Source: Gammaproteobacteria bacterium (GTDB lineage: Bacteria > Pseudomonadota > Gammaproteobacteria > GCA-001735895). From it: a stretch of 64,000 bases of DNA. Below are positions 34,399-43,961 of the stretch, piece by piece (position 1 is the stretch's first letter; each line of letters opens with the position of its first letter). The notes beneath the pieces are model-generated. The model was not told the DNA's origin, searched no databases, and saw only the letters and a list, made by a program, of their open reading frames with translations. The stretch covers positions 1-64,000 of the forward strand of contig JAUVCH010000001.1 in the NCBI GenBank assembly GCA_030595795.1, written 5' to 3'. The position numbers and the translations under genes are program-made.

Positions 34399-37072
34399 GC
34401 AAGCGACTCCCCTCCACATCGTAAAAGCAATTGCCTACCACCAACACTTCTACCGACTTATCCTCAACAGGCGATACCGCCCATAGTTTTTGGTTGATTC
34501 GTTGAGGACCGCGCTCTAACAGGGCCAGAGCAATCGAATGACCCAGTGTCGGACTATGCACCGTTGCGGTTAATCGGCCAAGCGGCGTTTGAGTTTTACC
34601 GACTTGCCAGGGTGCGTCGGTTAAATGCGCAGCTGCGGGGATAGTCGAGCTACCATCGGCAGGAATCAAACCGACCAGTTGCATGCGATCCGGCTGTTGC
34701 AAGACCGGTCGCTGTAACAGGCTGGAGCCGATGAATGCCTTGCGTGTCGATACCATTTTACCGAGACCCAGATCGGCGGCTGTGGTTCGCCCATCGATTT
34801 CGGTACCGACCGAAATATGACCTTTTTCGATTCGTAATGCATCAAGTGTTTCGAGCCCGTAAGGGCTGATGTCGTAGGCTGCACCTTTATCGAGAACGCG
34901 TTTGAATAATTGATCGGCGAAGCCAGCAGGCACGTTGATCTCGTAGCTAAGTTCCCCGGAGAAGCTGACCGTAAACACGCGACATGGTGTGTCATCATCG
35001 AGTAAGCCCTGTTTCACTGACGCGAATGGGAAGCTTGTTTTATCGATCTCGAAATTCGGGTTTAAATCAGCCAGCAGGTTTCTTGATTGCGGACCGGCGA
35101 TGGCGAGTGATGCCCAGTGATCGCTAACCGGCGTAAGTTGCACGTCGAGGTCGGGCCACGGCAGTTGCAGTAATTTATTTAGCCAGCGCCAACTTTGGCC
35201 AGCGTTCGCACTTGTGAGAGTGACCAGGAAGTGGTTGTCGGCAAGCTGGGCGACGGTGCCGTCATCGTAGAGGATACCGTCCTCGCGTAACATCAAAACA
35301 TAGCGAAGTCGACCGGGTTTGATGCCGTCGATATTGTTGCAATAAACGCGCGAGAGAAACTCGAGTGCATCACGGCCTTTGACATCGACCTTGCCCAGGG
35401 TAGACATATCGACGCAGCCGACTGATGTTCTCACCGCACTGACCTCGCGTAGAATCGCATCGTTCATGCTTTCTTTACCGACTCTGAAATAACGCGAGTA
35501 GAGCCAGTCGCCCGTGGTTTGAAAAACACATCCGGCTTTTTCGAAGGCATTGTGGAAAGGTGTGCGCCTAATCGGCACCATGCGTTGGCCAGTTTCTACA
35601 CCCACTAGTGCGCCAAAGCTAACTGGCGAGACGGGTGGTCGAAAAGTAGTCAGGCCGACACGGCTGCTGTCCTGGGCTGATAACCGCTCCAGTTCGACGA
35701 TAGCGTTTGGCCAGCTGGTTTTTCCCTGGTCGGTACCCATACCCACAGTGGTATAGCGTTTCGCGAGTTCGATATGTGAGTAGCCTTCGCGGACTGCGAG
35801 TGCCAGGTCGTCTCGGGTAACGTCGTTTTGTAAATCGACGAAAGCTTTTGCGCTGCCGGTATGTTGTTGGGGGTTTGGTCGTTGTTCAAGCGATGTCGCA
35901 AATGTCTGTTTATCGCCCATTTGTGCGGATAACTGAGCGTTCGATATCCAGCCGTTTGATACACAGATCAGATCGCAGGAGATAGATTTTTTATTAAGTA
36001 GATGTACCTTGCGCAATCGATGCCAGCCACTAGTACCAGTAATCTGATCACCTTCACCCAGACTTCCGACTATTTCGACACCTGCGACCTGTAATGCCTT
36101 TTCAGTCAACTCACGTTCTTGCTGGTCGGCAATGGCAAGAAAGGCACGCTTGCCCGGAATCACCGCGTAGCGATAAATATACTGTCGCACTGCGGCTGCA
36201 AGCATGATGCCGGGGCGGTCGTTACCAGGGAATACCAAAGGCTGCTCGGTAGCACCGGTGGCGAACACAATACTCTTCGCCCGAATGCGCCAGAATATCG
36301 ATTCGACATTTTTTTTATTTTGTTCGACTGCGAGAATTAATCCGTGATCGTATTGACCAAAGGCCAAAGTATTAACCATGAACCGGAGATTTTTATATTG
36401 TTTAAGTTTGATAGTGGTCAACGAATCGGTGCTTGTTTTTTCCCATAGAACGCTACCACCAATTACACAATCCTGCTCGATTAAAATCACCGAAACACCC
36501 GATTCGGCAGCCGATAAAGCGGCTTCAATACCCGTCGGACCAGAGCCGATAACCAACGTATCGCAGTGAGCATATTTTTTGTCATAAAGCCTTTTATCAG
36601 CATCATAAGTTACTCGTCCCTGTCCTGCGGCACGACGAATGAATTTTTCGTAGACACGATGCCACCAGTCCTTTGGCCACATGAAAGTCTTATAATAAAA
36701 ACCGACAGCTAGTAAGGCTGACCCCATTTGTAATAAAGCACCAATATCGAGTTCGACAAATGGCCAGCAATTTTGACTGCGAGCCGTCAGTCCTTTGTTC
36801 AGGCGAGCTTCGGTGGTTTTCAGGTTAGGTATCATCATGCCATGCTCGTCGGCACAGGCAACTAACGCACAGGGCTCTTCGAGACCGGCGGAGATAATAC
36901 CGCGTGGACGATGATATTTGATCGAACGTGCCACCAGGCTAACATTGTTAGCAAGCAAAGCTGACGCCAATGTATCGCCCTCATATCCGTCCAGTAATCG
37001 ATTATTAAAGCTGAAGTAAATCGGCTTGCTACGATCTATACATCCACCCGTTTTTAATCGCCGAATCTGCAT
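34391..37072 (-). CDS. soxA: Sarcosine oxidase alpha subunit family protein
   Basis: 893 aa against about 965-1005 for typical SoxA. N-terminal 2Fe-2S-like fold (FSFNNRLLDGYEGDTLASALLANNV, KYHRPRGIISAGLEEPCALV), NAD-binding region (DTLVIGSGPTGIEAALSAAESG), and a C-terminal GcvT-like folate domain (SVGCVDMSTLGKVDVKGRDALEFLSRVY, SFSGELSYEINVPAGF, LETLDALRIEKGHISVGTEIDGRTTAADLGLG). Together with SoxB, D and G it converts sarcosine to glycine, hydrogen peroxide and methylene-tetrahydrofolate. An N-methyl amino acid other than sarcosine is possible. Confidence 0.9.
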   Translation of the reverse strand: MQIRRLKTGGCIDRSKPIYFSFNNRLLDGYEGDTLASALLANNVSLVARSIKYHRPRGIISAGLEEPCALVACADEHGMMIPNLKTTEARLNKGLTARSQNCWPFVELDIGALLQMGSALLAVGFYYKTFMWPKDWWHRVYEKFIRRAAGQGRVTYDADKRLYDKKYAHCDTLVIGSGPTGIEAALSAAESGVSVILIEQDCVIGGSVLWEKTSTDSLTTIKLKQYKNLRFMVNTLAFGQYDHGLILAVEQNKKNVESIFWRIRAKSIVFATGATEQPLVFPGNDRPGIMLAAAVRQYIYRYAVIPGKRAFLAIADQQERELTEKALQVAGVEIVGSLGEGDQITGTSGWHRLRKVHLLNKKSISCDLICVSNGWISNAQLSAQMGDKQTFATSLEQRPNPQQHTGSAKAFVDLQNDVTRDDLALAVREGYSHIELAKRYTTVGMGTDQGKTSWPNAIVELERLSAQDSSRVGLTTFRPPVSPVSFGALVGVETGQRMVPIRRTPFHNAFEKAGCVFQTTGDWLYSRYFRVGKESMNDAILREVSAVRTSVGCVDMSTLGKVDVKGRDALEFLSRVYCNNIDGIKPGRLRYVLMLREDGILYDDGTVAQLADNHFLVTLTSANAGQSWRWLNKLLQLPWPDLDVQLTPVSDHWASLAIAGPQSRNLLADLNPNFEIDKTSFPFASVKQGLLDDDTPCRVFTVSFSGELSYEINVPAGFADQLFKRVLDKGAAYDISPYGLETLDALRIEKGHISVGTEIDGRTTAADLGLGKMVSTRKAFIGSSLLQRPVLQQPDRMQLVGLIPADGSSTIPAAAHLTDAPWQVGKTQTPLGRLTATVHSPTLGHSIALALLERGPQRINQKLWAVSPVEDKSVEVLVVGNCFYDVEGSRLHE

Positions 37073-37305
37073 CAGCTTTCGAACTCGTGGGTGTTTAAAT
37101 TACGCGTGACTTTAAACCAGCACTCGCAGCCGCTCTGGTGATACCAGAATTCTTCGATAGTCTCTGTTGAGTTGTCGCGTTGATGCAAAACCATATGCCA
37201 GTCTGACATCGAATTATTGAGTGCAGGATATTGAATCGCTCTGCCGCCATAATCGAATTCGATCTCGTCGCGTTCACCACAGTTTGGGCAGGGGATTAAT
37301 AACAC
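37072..37305 (-). CDS. soxD: Sarcosine oxidase delta subunit family protein
   Basis: 77 aa, GTG start after an AGGAG in the soxB tail. It has the zinc-binding pattern of SoxD: LIPCPNCGERDEIEF at the N-terminus and YHQSGCECWFKVTRNL at the C-terminus (Cys, Cys, His, Cys). Family members are commonly 85-110 residues, so this is a compact version. The stop shares one base with the soxA start. Confidence 0.88.
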   Translation of the reverse strand: MLLIPCPNCGERDEIEFDYGGRAIQYPALNNSMSDWHMVLHQRDNSTETIEEFWYHQSGCECWFKVTRNLNTHEFES

Positions 37306-37317
37306 GGCATCGGTCTC

Positions 37318-38571
37318 CTAGTGCAACCAGGGATAGGGGCCTATACCCGCATCGTCGATTAATGCGCCACTTTTGAATCGATCCAGCGCGAAGGGTTGCA
37401 ATAGCTGAGGTAATTGTTCGGTTGCGAGTAGTTCGGCCATGCTCCAGCCAACTGCCGGAGTAGCCTTGAAACCGGCATAGCCCCAGCCACAATTTAGATA
37501 TAAATTTTCGACCGGTGATCTGCCCACGATGGCGTTGCCATCCATCGGAATGTCGGCAGTGCCAGACCAGTGTCGCATTAATCTTAAGCGCGAGATGAAA
37601 GGGAACATTTGTGTGGCTCGTGCCAGAGTATCTTCAATACTGGAAAAAGAACCCCGCCGCGCTAACGATTCATAACCATCGGTAGCGCCCCCCATGACTA
37701 ATTCGCCCTTATCGGTTTGACTGATGTAAGCGAGACCCGCGTTGTAATTAACAACCGAATCAAGTATTGGTTTAACTGGCTCCGAGACGAAGGCCTGCAC
37801 ATTGATCAAATCCATTGGCAATTTGATATCTACCATGCTGGCTAACTTTGAAGATGCACTAGCGGCGGATATCAAAACCTTATTGCACTCGATATTTCCG
37901 CGGGTAGTGCTGATCCCTGTAATGTGGTTATCTTTGGCTGTGAATCCCGTCACAGGGCAATTTTGTAAGATGTGAACTCCTGCTGTACTCGCTGAACGGG
38001 CAAATCCCCAGGCCACCGCATCGTGCCGAACCACGCCGCCATCTGGTTGGTATAAGGCACCACAAACCGGGAAGCGGGCATTATCACTGACATCAATACC
38101 CGGAACTCGATCGGCAACTTGCTGGCTCGAAAGGATTTCCACATTGGCACCACCGAGACGCATCGCATTAGCACGCGAGAGAAAATGTTCGAGTTCGCCA
38201 TCGGAATGCGCCAGATCGATATAGCCTCGGGGCGAATACATCAGGTTGAAATTTAATTCCTGACTCAACGCCTGCCACAATTGCAGCGCAAAATCCTTCA
38301 ATTTAAAACTGGCGTTCAACAAATAATCCGAGCGCACTATTGTAGTATTCCGCCCGGTGTTACCGCCGCCTATCCAGCCGCTGTCGATGACCAGTACATC
38401 GGTAATTTGATGGTTTTTTGCGAGATAATGCGCGGTGGCGAGACCGTGTCCGCCAGCGCCGACAATGATAATGTCATAGCGAGATTTCGGTTCGATATCA
38501 GCCGCGATATTGGGCCAGTGTTTGTGGCCGCTGAAGGAATTTTTGAGTAGAGAAAAGCCTGAGTACTTCAT
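37318..38571 (-). CDS. soxB: Sarcosine oxidase beta subunit family protein
   Basis: 417 aa, normal length. FAD motif IIIVGAGGHGLATAHYLAKNHQITDVLVIDSGWIGGGNTGRNTTIVRSDYL is typical of SoxB, as are ALYQPDGGVVRHDAVAWGFAR, LAYISQTDKGELVMGGATDGYES and LYLNCGWGYAGFKATPAVGWSMAELLAT. It carries the amine-oxidising active site. Four-base ATGA overlap with the upstream decarboxylase gene. Confidence 0.92.
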   Translation of the reverse strand: MKYSGFSLLKNSFSGHKHWPNIAADIEPKSRYDIIIVGAGGHGLATAHYLAKNHQITDVLVIDSGWIGGGNTGRNTTIVRSDYLLNASFKLKDFALQLWQALSQELNFNLMYSPRGYIDLAHSDGELEHFLSRANAMRLGGANVEILSSQQVADRVPGIDVSDNARFPVCGALYQPDGGVVRHDAVAWGFARSASTAGVHILQNCPVTGFTAKDNHITGISTTRGNIECNKVLISAASASSKLASMVDIKLPMDLINVQAFVSEPVKPILDSVVNYNAGLAYISQTDKGELVMGGATDGYESLARRGSFSSIEDTLARATQMFPFISRLRLMRHWSGTADIPMDGNAIVGRSPVENLYLNCGWGYAGFKATPAVGWSMAELLATEQLPQLLQPFALDRFKSGALIDDAGIGPYPWLH

Positions 38572-40172
38572 GCACTCAGCCAGGCATCGTTTTCCATCGC
38601 TAGAATAATGCTCGGACCAGTGTGCTGAAATGCATCGTCCATGGCCTGCTTGAAAGACGCCTCGCTATCAACCTGTACACCGGGGCAGCCGAAAGCATCG
38701 GCCAGCTTCAAAAAGTCGGGTGCTTTTGGGTTGACACCAATTTCGGGGATGCCGCGTTTTACCATGCCATCGCGAATCATCGCGTAGCTGTGGTTGTGCC
38801 AGATGATAATCGGGATGGAGAGTTCCTCCTCGACTGCCGTAGCTAGTTCATTTACCGTGAACATGAAGCCGCCGTCACCGACCAGCGCGACGACTTTGCG
38901 CTCGGGCAGTGCCAGTTTGGCACCGATGGCATCGGGTAGTGCACAACCGAGAGTGCCGAATCCGGCCGGATAAAACCAGGTTCGTGGCAGCAGGATTTTC
39001 ATCGCGGCGGTACCGGTATAAACCAGTTGCGCGATATCGCCCATGATTATCGCATCGTCGGGTAAAATCTGACGTAGCGCATTGAGCAGGGTAATGTGCT
39101 GTCTTTCTACCGACGTATAGTCTTCGAATTGTTGGGCTTTGACTGCTTCGAGCTGCGACAGGATGCTGGCTTTTGCTGTTTCGATACTTCTATCTGCCAG
39201 TGCATCGACCAGTTGAGCGCAGGCCGAGCGAGCATCACCCTGTATGGCAATGGTGGCCGGGAAGGCATCATTAAATCTTGTAGGATCGATATCGATTCGG
39301 ATAACCTTGCCGTTCACTGGTAGGTCGTAAATGAAACTGTCGGCTTCGGCGAGTTCAGTGCCTATCGCGAGCACGACTTCGGCGCTGGCCAGGTGAGCCT
39401 GAATGGCAGGGCTAATGACACCGCCACCGAGGCTTAACGGGTTGGTATCGGCAACAATACCTTTGCCCGCGTTTGAGGCGATAACGCCGACATTCAGTCG
39501 CTCGGCGAGCTGTGTTATCTCTTCACTAGCGTGCTGTGCGCCACCGCCCACCATGATCACCGTTTGCCTGGAAGTAGAAAGCAAATCGGCCGCAGCGGCG
39601 ATGGGTTCCGCCGCCGGGATAGGTAATGCCGGGGTTTGCTGTGGTGCCCAGTTGACGTTAACCGGCATTTCCATTACATCGATTGGAATAGCGATGTGTA
39701 CCGGGCGCGGGCGTCGTGAACGAAATACGGTAAAGGCTTGCGCGATAAGCTCGGGTATTTCCGATGGGTCGTGAACCATCGTACTGAATGCTGTGATTGG
39801 TCGGGTAATCGCGCACAGGTCGGTAGTCTCGTGTAATCGCCCCCAGCCCTTGCCGAGTGACGGGCTGTCGTTTGCGCTCGAAATCACCAGCATCGGAATC
39901 GAATCGGCGTAGGCCTGCCCGATGCCGGTGGCGGCGTTGGTAACACCGGGGCCGGTGATAATCGTGCAAACGCCTGGATTGCCAGTGACTCTGGCATAGC
40001 CATCGGCCATGAAGCTCGCGCCCTGTTCGTTGCGCGGTGTTACCGCTCGCACGTTACTTTTTTCGATGCCCCGGTAAAGCTCCAGAGTGTGTTCACCTGG
40101 TATGCCAAATACAGTGGTTACCCCGTAGGCTTCGAGTAAATGCATTAAGGCTTCGCCACATGATTTGGTCAT
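38568..40172 (-). CDS. ThDP-dependent decarboxylase, 5-guanidino-2-oxopentanoate decarboxylase (AruI)-like
   Basis: 534 aa of the acetolactate synthase fold. TPP Glu lies in TPRNEQGASFMADGYARVTG, and the Mg-ThDP motif in VALVGDGGFMFTVNELATAVEEELSIPIIIWHNHS. It lacks a regulatory subunit partner, so it is not IlvB. Proteins beginning CGEALMHLLEAYGVTTVFGIPGEH are often assigned to AruI, which decarboxylates the 2-oxo acid of arginine to 4-guanidinobutyraldehyde. The divergent aminotransferase at 40384 and nearby guanidine hydrolases agree with that. First gene of an eight-gene minus-strand operon. Confidence 0.75.
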   Translation of the reverse strand: MTKSCGEALMHLLEAYGVTTVFGIPGEHTLELYRGIEKSNVRAVTPRNEQGASFMADGYARVTGNPGVCTIITGPGVTNAATGIGQAYADSIPMLVISSANDSPSLGKGWGRLHETTDLCAITRPITAFSTMVHDPSEIPELIAQAFTVFRSRRPRPVHIAIPIDVMEMPVNVNWAPQQTPALPIPAAEPIAAAADLLSTSRQTVIMVGGGAQHASEEITQLAERLNVGVIASNAGKGIVADTNPLSLGGGVISPAIQAHLASAEVVLAIGTELAEADSFIYDLPVNGKVIRIDIDPTRFNDAFPATIAIQGDARSACAQLVDALADRSIETAKASILSQLEAVKAQQFEDYTSVERQHITLLNALRQILPDDAIIMGDIAQLVYTGTAAMKILLPRTWFYPAGFGTLGCALPDAIGAKLALPERKVVALVGDGGFMFTVNELATAVEEELSIPIIIWHNHSYAMIRDGMVKRGIPEIGVNPKAPDFLKLADAFGCPGVQVDSEASFKQAMDDAFQHTGPSIILAMENDAWLSA

Positions 40173-40260
40173 TGTTGCATGGCTCCTGTAATTTTAGCGG
40201 ACGAGATCGATTATATTTGTAGCCTGAATGCTACTCTGTATTGGCGATACTCGTCAATAT

Positions 40261-40272
40261 CTGTGATCACTA
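40261..40272. promoter_or_regulatory. Operator-like palindrome, copy 1
   Basis: CTGTGATCACTA, core GTGATCAC, in the divergent region between the AruI-like and HisC-like genes. It lies 88 bp from the minus-strand ATG and its centre is 78 bp from that of copy 2. Same core as sites at 40339, 52681 and 59683. Confidence 0.6.
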
Positions 40273-40338
40273 ATACATTGAACAATAAATTAATAAAACT
40301 AAATACTATTGATGGAAATAGTAGGAGGGATTAATATG

Positions 40339-40350
40339 CTGTGATCACAG
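40339..40350. promoter_or_regulatory. Operator-like palindrome, copy 2
   Basis: CTGTGATCACAG, a perfect 12-bp palindrome 33 bp before the plus-strand start. In that position it would block or overlap the promoter of the HisC-like gene. The half-sites abut without spacer, so this is not a CRP site (TGTGA-N6-TCACA). Confidence 0.65.
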
Positions 40351-40383
40351 AATAATTAAATCATTACCAATACAGGATTGCGC

Positions 40384-41469
40384 ATGCCGATTTCACCAAA
40401 GGAAGCTCTAGCTGTTGTCGACTATTATATGGTTGGCATTTCAAAACTACCCGGTTTCGACGAGCCAGTAAAGCTGTCTTCAAACGAGTCGGCGCTTGGC
40501 ATGAGCCCAGCAGCAGTCGAGGCAGCGCAGCAGGCTATTGCGAATAGCCATCTCTACCCAGAAATCGATACCGAAACTCTGGCGCAGGTTATTGCCAGCC
40601 GATATGCCCTGGCCCCCGAACGAATGGCCTTCGGCCCTGGTTCGGATGAAATTCTACAGCGCATTGTGAATACATTTGCGGGATCTGGTGAAGAGCTGAT
40701 TCACAGTAAAAACGCTTATATGCAGTTTCCCATATATGCGAAGCTGGCCGGTGCTACACCGGTTGCGGCGGATGACGACGATTTTCATTACGATGTAGAT
40801 TCGATCTTAAGCCGTGTCAATTCGAAAACACGCGTTGTACTAATTGCTAACCCCGACAATCCCTCGGGCACCCATTTGTCATCGCAGGAAATCCGTCGTT
40901 TACACGCCGGTCTGGCCGATAATGTATTGTTAATTGTCGATGCTGCCTACGAAGAATTTGCCTTTGCGGACAATTACGAGTCAGCAACCAACCTGGTTCA
41001 TGAATTTGATAACGTCATAGTGACGCGAACTTTCTCCAAGGTTTATGGTTTGGCCGGGCTACGACTCGGCTGGTGTTATGGCCCTGCCTGGGCTGTCGAT
41101 ATTCTGACTAAAATCGGGCCATCGTTCCCGGTCAACACAGCGTCGTATGCCGCTGGCATTGCTGCGGTGAAAGATACTGCCCATGTCGAGCGGGTGTTAG
41201 CGCATAACCGGAAGTGGATTGACGAAATGGCCCGACAGTTTTCCGGTTTTGGGCTTAAGGTTTATCCGAGCCAGACTAATTTTATTCTTGTCGAGTTTCC
41301 AGAAGATGGTAATAAAACCGCCCATCAGGCGAATGCTTATTTAAATGGAAACGGGATTATTCCACGCCAATTTGCGGTCGACGATTTTAATAATAAACTA
41401 CGTTTCACTGTTGGTGATGAACGTGGCATGGAGAAAACGATTGACGTCATGCGTCGCTTTATGAAGTAA
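40384..41469 (+). CDS. Histidinol-phosphate aminotransferase-like class I/II aminotransferase
   Basis: 361 aa from the ATG; a TTG two codons earlier is possible. HisC-like motifs: VKLSSNESALGMSPAAVEAA, YPEIDTETLAQVIASRY, FGPGSDEILQRIV, NPDNPSGTHLSS, IVDAAYEEFA, and the PLP Lys in TRTFSKVYGLAGLRLGW. No histidine biosynthesis genes are near. Beside an AruI-like decarboxylase it may transaminate arginine or a methylated arginine; this is inference. Confidence 0.85.
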   Translation: MPISPKEALAVVDYYMVGISKLPGFDEPVKLSSNESALGMSPAAVEAAQQAIANSHLYPEIDTETLAQVIASRYALAPERMAFGPGSDEILQRIVNTFAGSGEELIHSKNAYMQFPIYAKLAGATPVAADDDDFHYDVDSILSRVNSKTRVVLIANPDNPSGTHLSSQEIRRLHAGLADNVLLIVDAAYEEFAFADNYESATNLVHEFDNVIVTRTFSKVYGLAGLRLGWCYGPAWAVDILTKIGPSFPVNTASYAAGIAAVKDTAHVERVLAHNRKWIDEMARQFSGFGLKVYPSQTNFILVEFPEDGNKTAHQANAYLNGNGIIPRQFAVDDFNNKLRFTVGDERGMEKTIDVMRRFMK

Positions 41470-41501
41470 TTGCGGTACTCGATTGCAATGGATACAGTTC
41501 T

Positions 41502-42890
41502 ATGTCAACACTGGTAAGCCAGCTGACCGAAGTGGTCGGCGATGCTGGAATCCTCACGGGTAAGGCGCTGGCAGGGCGTAGCGCCGGAATCTGGTCGGGC
41601 GAGGCATTAAAAGCACTGGCGCTAGTACGTCCGAAATCAACTGAAGAAGTCTCAGCCGTTTTGAAAATCTGTCATCAGGCCAGGCAGAGCGTTATCCCAG
41701 CTGGTGGCATGACCGGGCTGGTCGGTGGCCATGAATCCGGCGATACTGATATCGTATTATCGCTTGAACGAATGAACAGTATAGAAAGCTGCGATCCGCG
41801 CTCGCGTACCATGGTGGTTGAGGCGGGTACGATACTGCAGACGATTCAGGAAAAAGCCAGTGACGCGGGGTTAATGTTTCCGCTAGACCTGGGAGCCAGA
41901 GCTTCTTGTACCATCGGCGGCAATATCGCAACCAATGCCGGCGGTGTACGCGTATTGCGCTATGGCATGACACGCGACCTGGTGCTTGGTCTCGAAGTAG
42001 TACTCGCCGACGGTACTGTGGTTTCCTCAATGTTCGACATGCTAAAAAACAATACTGGCTACGATTTGAAACAGTGGTTTGTCGGTTCCGAAGGGACCCT
42101 CGGTGTGGTCACTCGCGCGGTACTTCGTCTCTATGAAGCGCCTATTGCAACCGAGACAGCCTTACTTGCAGTGCCCTCCTGGGAAGACGTAATGGGTTTA
42201 CTGCGCCATTTTGACGGTGTATTGGCTGGTGGATTAGTCGCTTTCGAAGTACTGTGGCGAAATCACTACGAGCTGAATACCGGGCCTTATTCTGAGCTTG
42301 AACCGCCGCTATCTGAGTCCGCCCCCTATTATGTTTTAATCGATGTCTTTATTTCAGACGCGAAGCAAGGCAGGGAAAATCTGGAAGCTCTGTTAATGCA
42401 ATGTCTGGAAGAAAATAAAATTGTCGATGGCGCACTCGCAAGTTCTGAAACCGAGCGCTTAAAGTTCTGGCAAATACGCGAAAACTTTGAACCGGAACAA
42501 AACAAATTCGATACCATTTGTGGCTACGACGTGAGCCTGCCGATAGAGGCCATGGAGAAATATGTCGAAGCGGTAGAAACCAATCTTATCAGCCAGTTCC
42601 CCGATGCTGAATTATACGCCTACGGACACATCGGCGATGGTAATTTACATTTTTCAATTTACCCCGGTGTTGCGAAAGACTTCGATGTCGTGAATAAAAT
42701 TATCTACGGCCCGCTAAAAGATTTGAACGGATCGGTATCCGCCGAACATGGTATTGGTTTGGAAAAGAAAGCTTATCTGAGCCTGACTCGAAGTGAGACC
42801 GAAATTGATTTAATGCGGCGTATGAAAATGATGATGGATCCGAATGGAATTTTGAATCCCGGGAAATTGTTTGATCTGGTTGAGGATTAA
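41502..42890 (+). CDS. FAD-linked 2-hydroxyacid oxidase/dehydrogenase (GlcD-like)
   Basis: 462 aa. FAD PCMH domain: VRPKSTEEVSAVLKICHQARQSVIPAGGMTGLVGG, DLGARASCTIGGNIATNAGGVRVLRYGMTRDLVLGLEVVLADGTVV and GYDLKQWFVGSEGTLGVVTRAVLRL. The C-terminal metal site is AYGHIGDGNLHFSIYP and GSVSAEHGIGLEKKAYL. Relatives oxidise D-lactate, D-2-hydroxyglutarate or glycolate. In this unit it may handle a 2-hydroxy acid derived from the transaminated product. Confidence 0.88.
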   Translation: MSTLVSQLTEVVGDAGILTGKALAGRSAGIWSGEALKALALVRPKSTEEVSAVLKICHQARQSVIPAGGMTGLVGGHESGDTDIVLSLERMNSIESCDPRSRTMVVEAGTILQTIQEKASDAGLMFPLDLGARASCTIGGNIATNAGGVRVLRYGMTRDLVLGLEVVLADGTVVSSMFDMLKNNTGYDLKQWFVGSEGTLGVVTRAVLRLYEAPIATETALLAVPSWEDVMGLLRHFDGVLAGGLVAFEVLWRNHYELNTGPYSELEPPLSESAPYYVLIDVFISDAKQGRENLEALLMQCLEENKIVDGALASSETERLKFWQIRENFEPEQNKFDTICGYDVSLPIEAMEKYVEAVETNLISQFPDAELYAYGHIGDGNLHFSIYPGVAKDFDVVNKIIYGPLKDLNGSVSAEHGIGLEKKAYLSLTRSETEIDLMRRMKMMMDPNGILNPGKLFDLVED

Positions 42891-42935
42891 TATAGGTTAA
42901 TCAATATTATACAAAGTGATAGAGGGCGATTTAAA

Positions 42936-43826
42936 ATGAATGAGTCGAACAACGATGATGCAGTTCAATGTGATATCAGGGCACAAACTGGCGTGTTAAC
43001 CGATGTCCTGTTAGGGAAACCCGATCATTTTCGCTGGGTGCCACTTAATTCGATTTCTGCTGTCAATCAAGCAAATCAGGAGCAGTTGGGTTATCGCTTT
43101 GATAAAGAAAAAGCCATGCGACAACACCAGCATATGGTCGAAGTCTACGAAGCTAACGGGGTTTCCTGCCATTTTGTGGAAGCCGATGAGGGCCTCCCCA
43201 GCAGTGTCTTTACCCGTGATTCCAGTTTTATGACACCCTGGGGCGCGGTTATCACCAGCATACAGACTCCGCCACGACGGCAAGACTATTCTGTCGTCTC
43301 CGAGTTTTATCACAATGCCGGAATCCCCATCTGGAAATGGGTGACTGCCGATCACTTCGAGGGTGGAGACTTCGTCATCATCAAACCGGGCGTCGCTTTA
43401 CTGGGTTGGGCAGGTGACCGATCTACTCAGGTTGGCGCCGAACAGGTTGCTAGCTGGTTGGAGGGCAAGGGTTGGGAGGCTTTTGTCGTTCCGATCCCAC
43501 CGCAGTTTGTCCATATGGATGCGGTAGTGGTAATGCTGGAAGAAAATCTGGCTCTGGTATGCGAAGACGCTTTGCCGTCTTACGCAATCGACTGGCTCGA
43601 CCAGCATCATATCGAACGGATTGTTGTACCCTATGCGGACTGCGTGAAGCTCGGTGGCAATGTCGTAAGCCTGGGTGACATGCGGGTATTATCCATGAGC
43701 CACAATGTAAATATTAATGCGCGTCTGAAAGCGGAAGGCTTTGAAGTTACCGCAGTTGACTACGACATGTTCGCGATCGGTGGCGGTGGTGTTCACTGCT
43801 CCTGCCACGAACTCAGACGAGAGTAA
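42936..43826 (+). CDS. Amidinotransferase/arginine deiminase superfamily hydrolase
   Basis: 296 aa of the guanidino-group modifying fold. Motifs: VFTRDSSFMTPWGAVI, DHFEGGDFVIIKPGVALLGW (acidic catalytic residues), PPQFVHMDAVVVML (catalytic His) and GGGGVHCSCHELRRE with the C-terminal Cys nucleophile. The same plan is found at 52828-53748, and the two are clearly homologous to each other. Exact substrate is unknown; a guanidino acid or agmatine-like compound is likely. Last gene of the plus-strand unit. Confidence 0.8.
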   Translation: MNESNNDDAVQCDIRAQTGVLTDVLLGKPDHFRWVPLNSISAVNQANQEQLGYRFDKEKAMRQHQHMVEVYEANGVSCHFVEADEGLPSSVFTRDSSFMTPWGAVITSIQTPPRRQDYSVVSEFYHNAGIPIWKWVTADHFEGGDFVIIKPGVALLGWAGDRSTQVGAEQVASWLEGKGWEAFVVPIPPQFVHMDAVVVMLEENLALVCEDALPSYAIDWLDQHHIERIVVPYADCVKLGGNVVSLGDMRVLSMSHNVNINARLKAEGFEVTAVDYDMFAIGGGGVHCSCHELRRE

Positions 43827-43961
43827 AAAGGCAGCGTGGATTATCCAGATTTTTGCCTACGGTAAGAAATTTTTGCGATATAGTTCAAATTCAAGGATAA
43901 TTCCCACGATTTTTTCTGCCCGTCTATAGTTAAGACTAATCAATATTTCTGGAGATCTCGA

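Noticed and set aside
40339-40350. CRP site
   Set aside because: The two half-sites TGTGA and TCACA share bases and have no 6-bp spacer, so it does not fit the CRP consensus.
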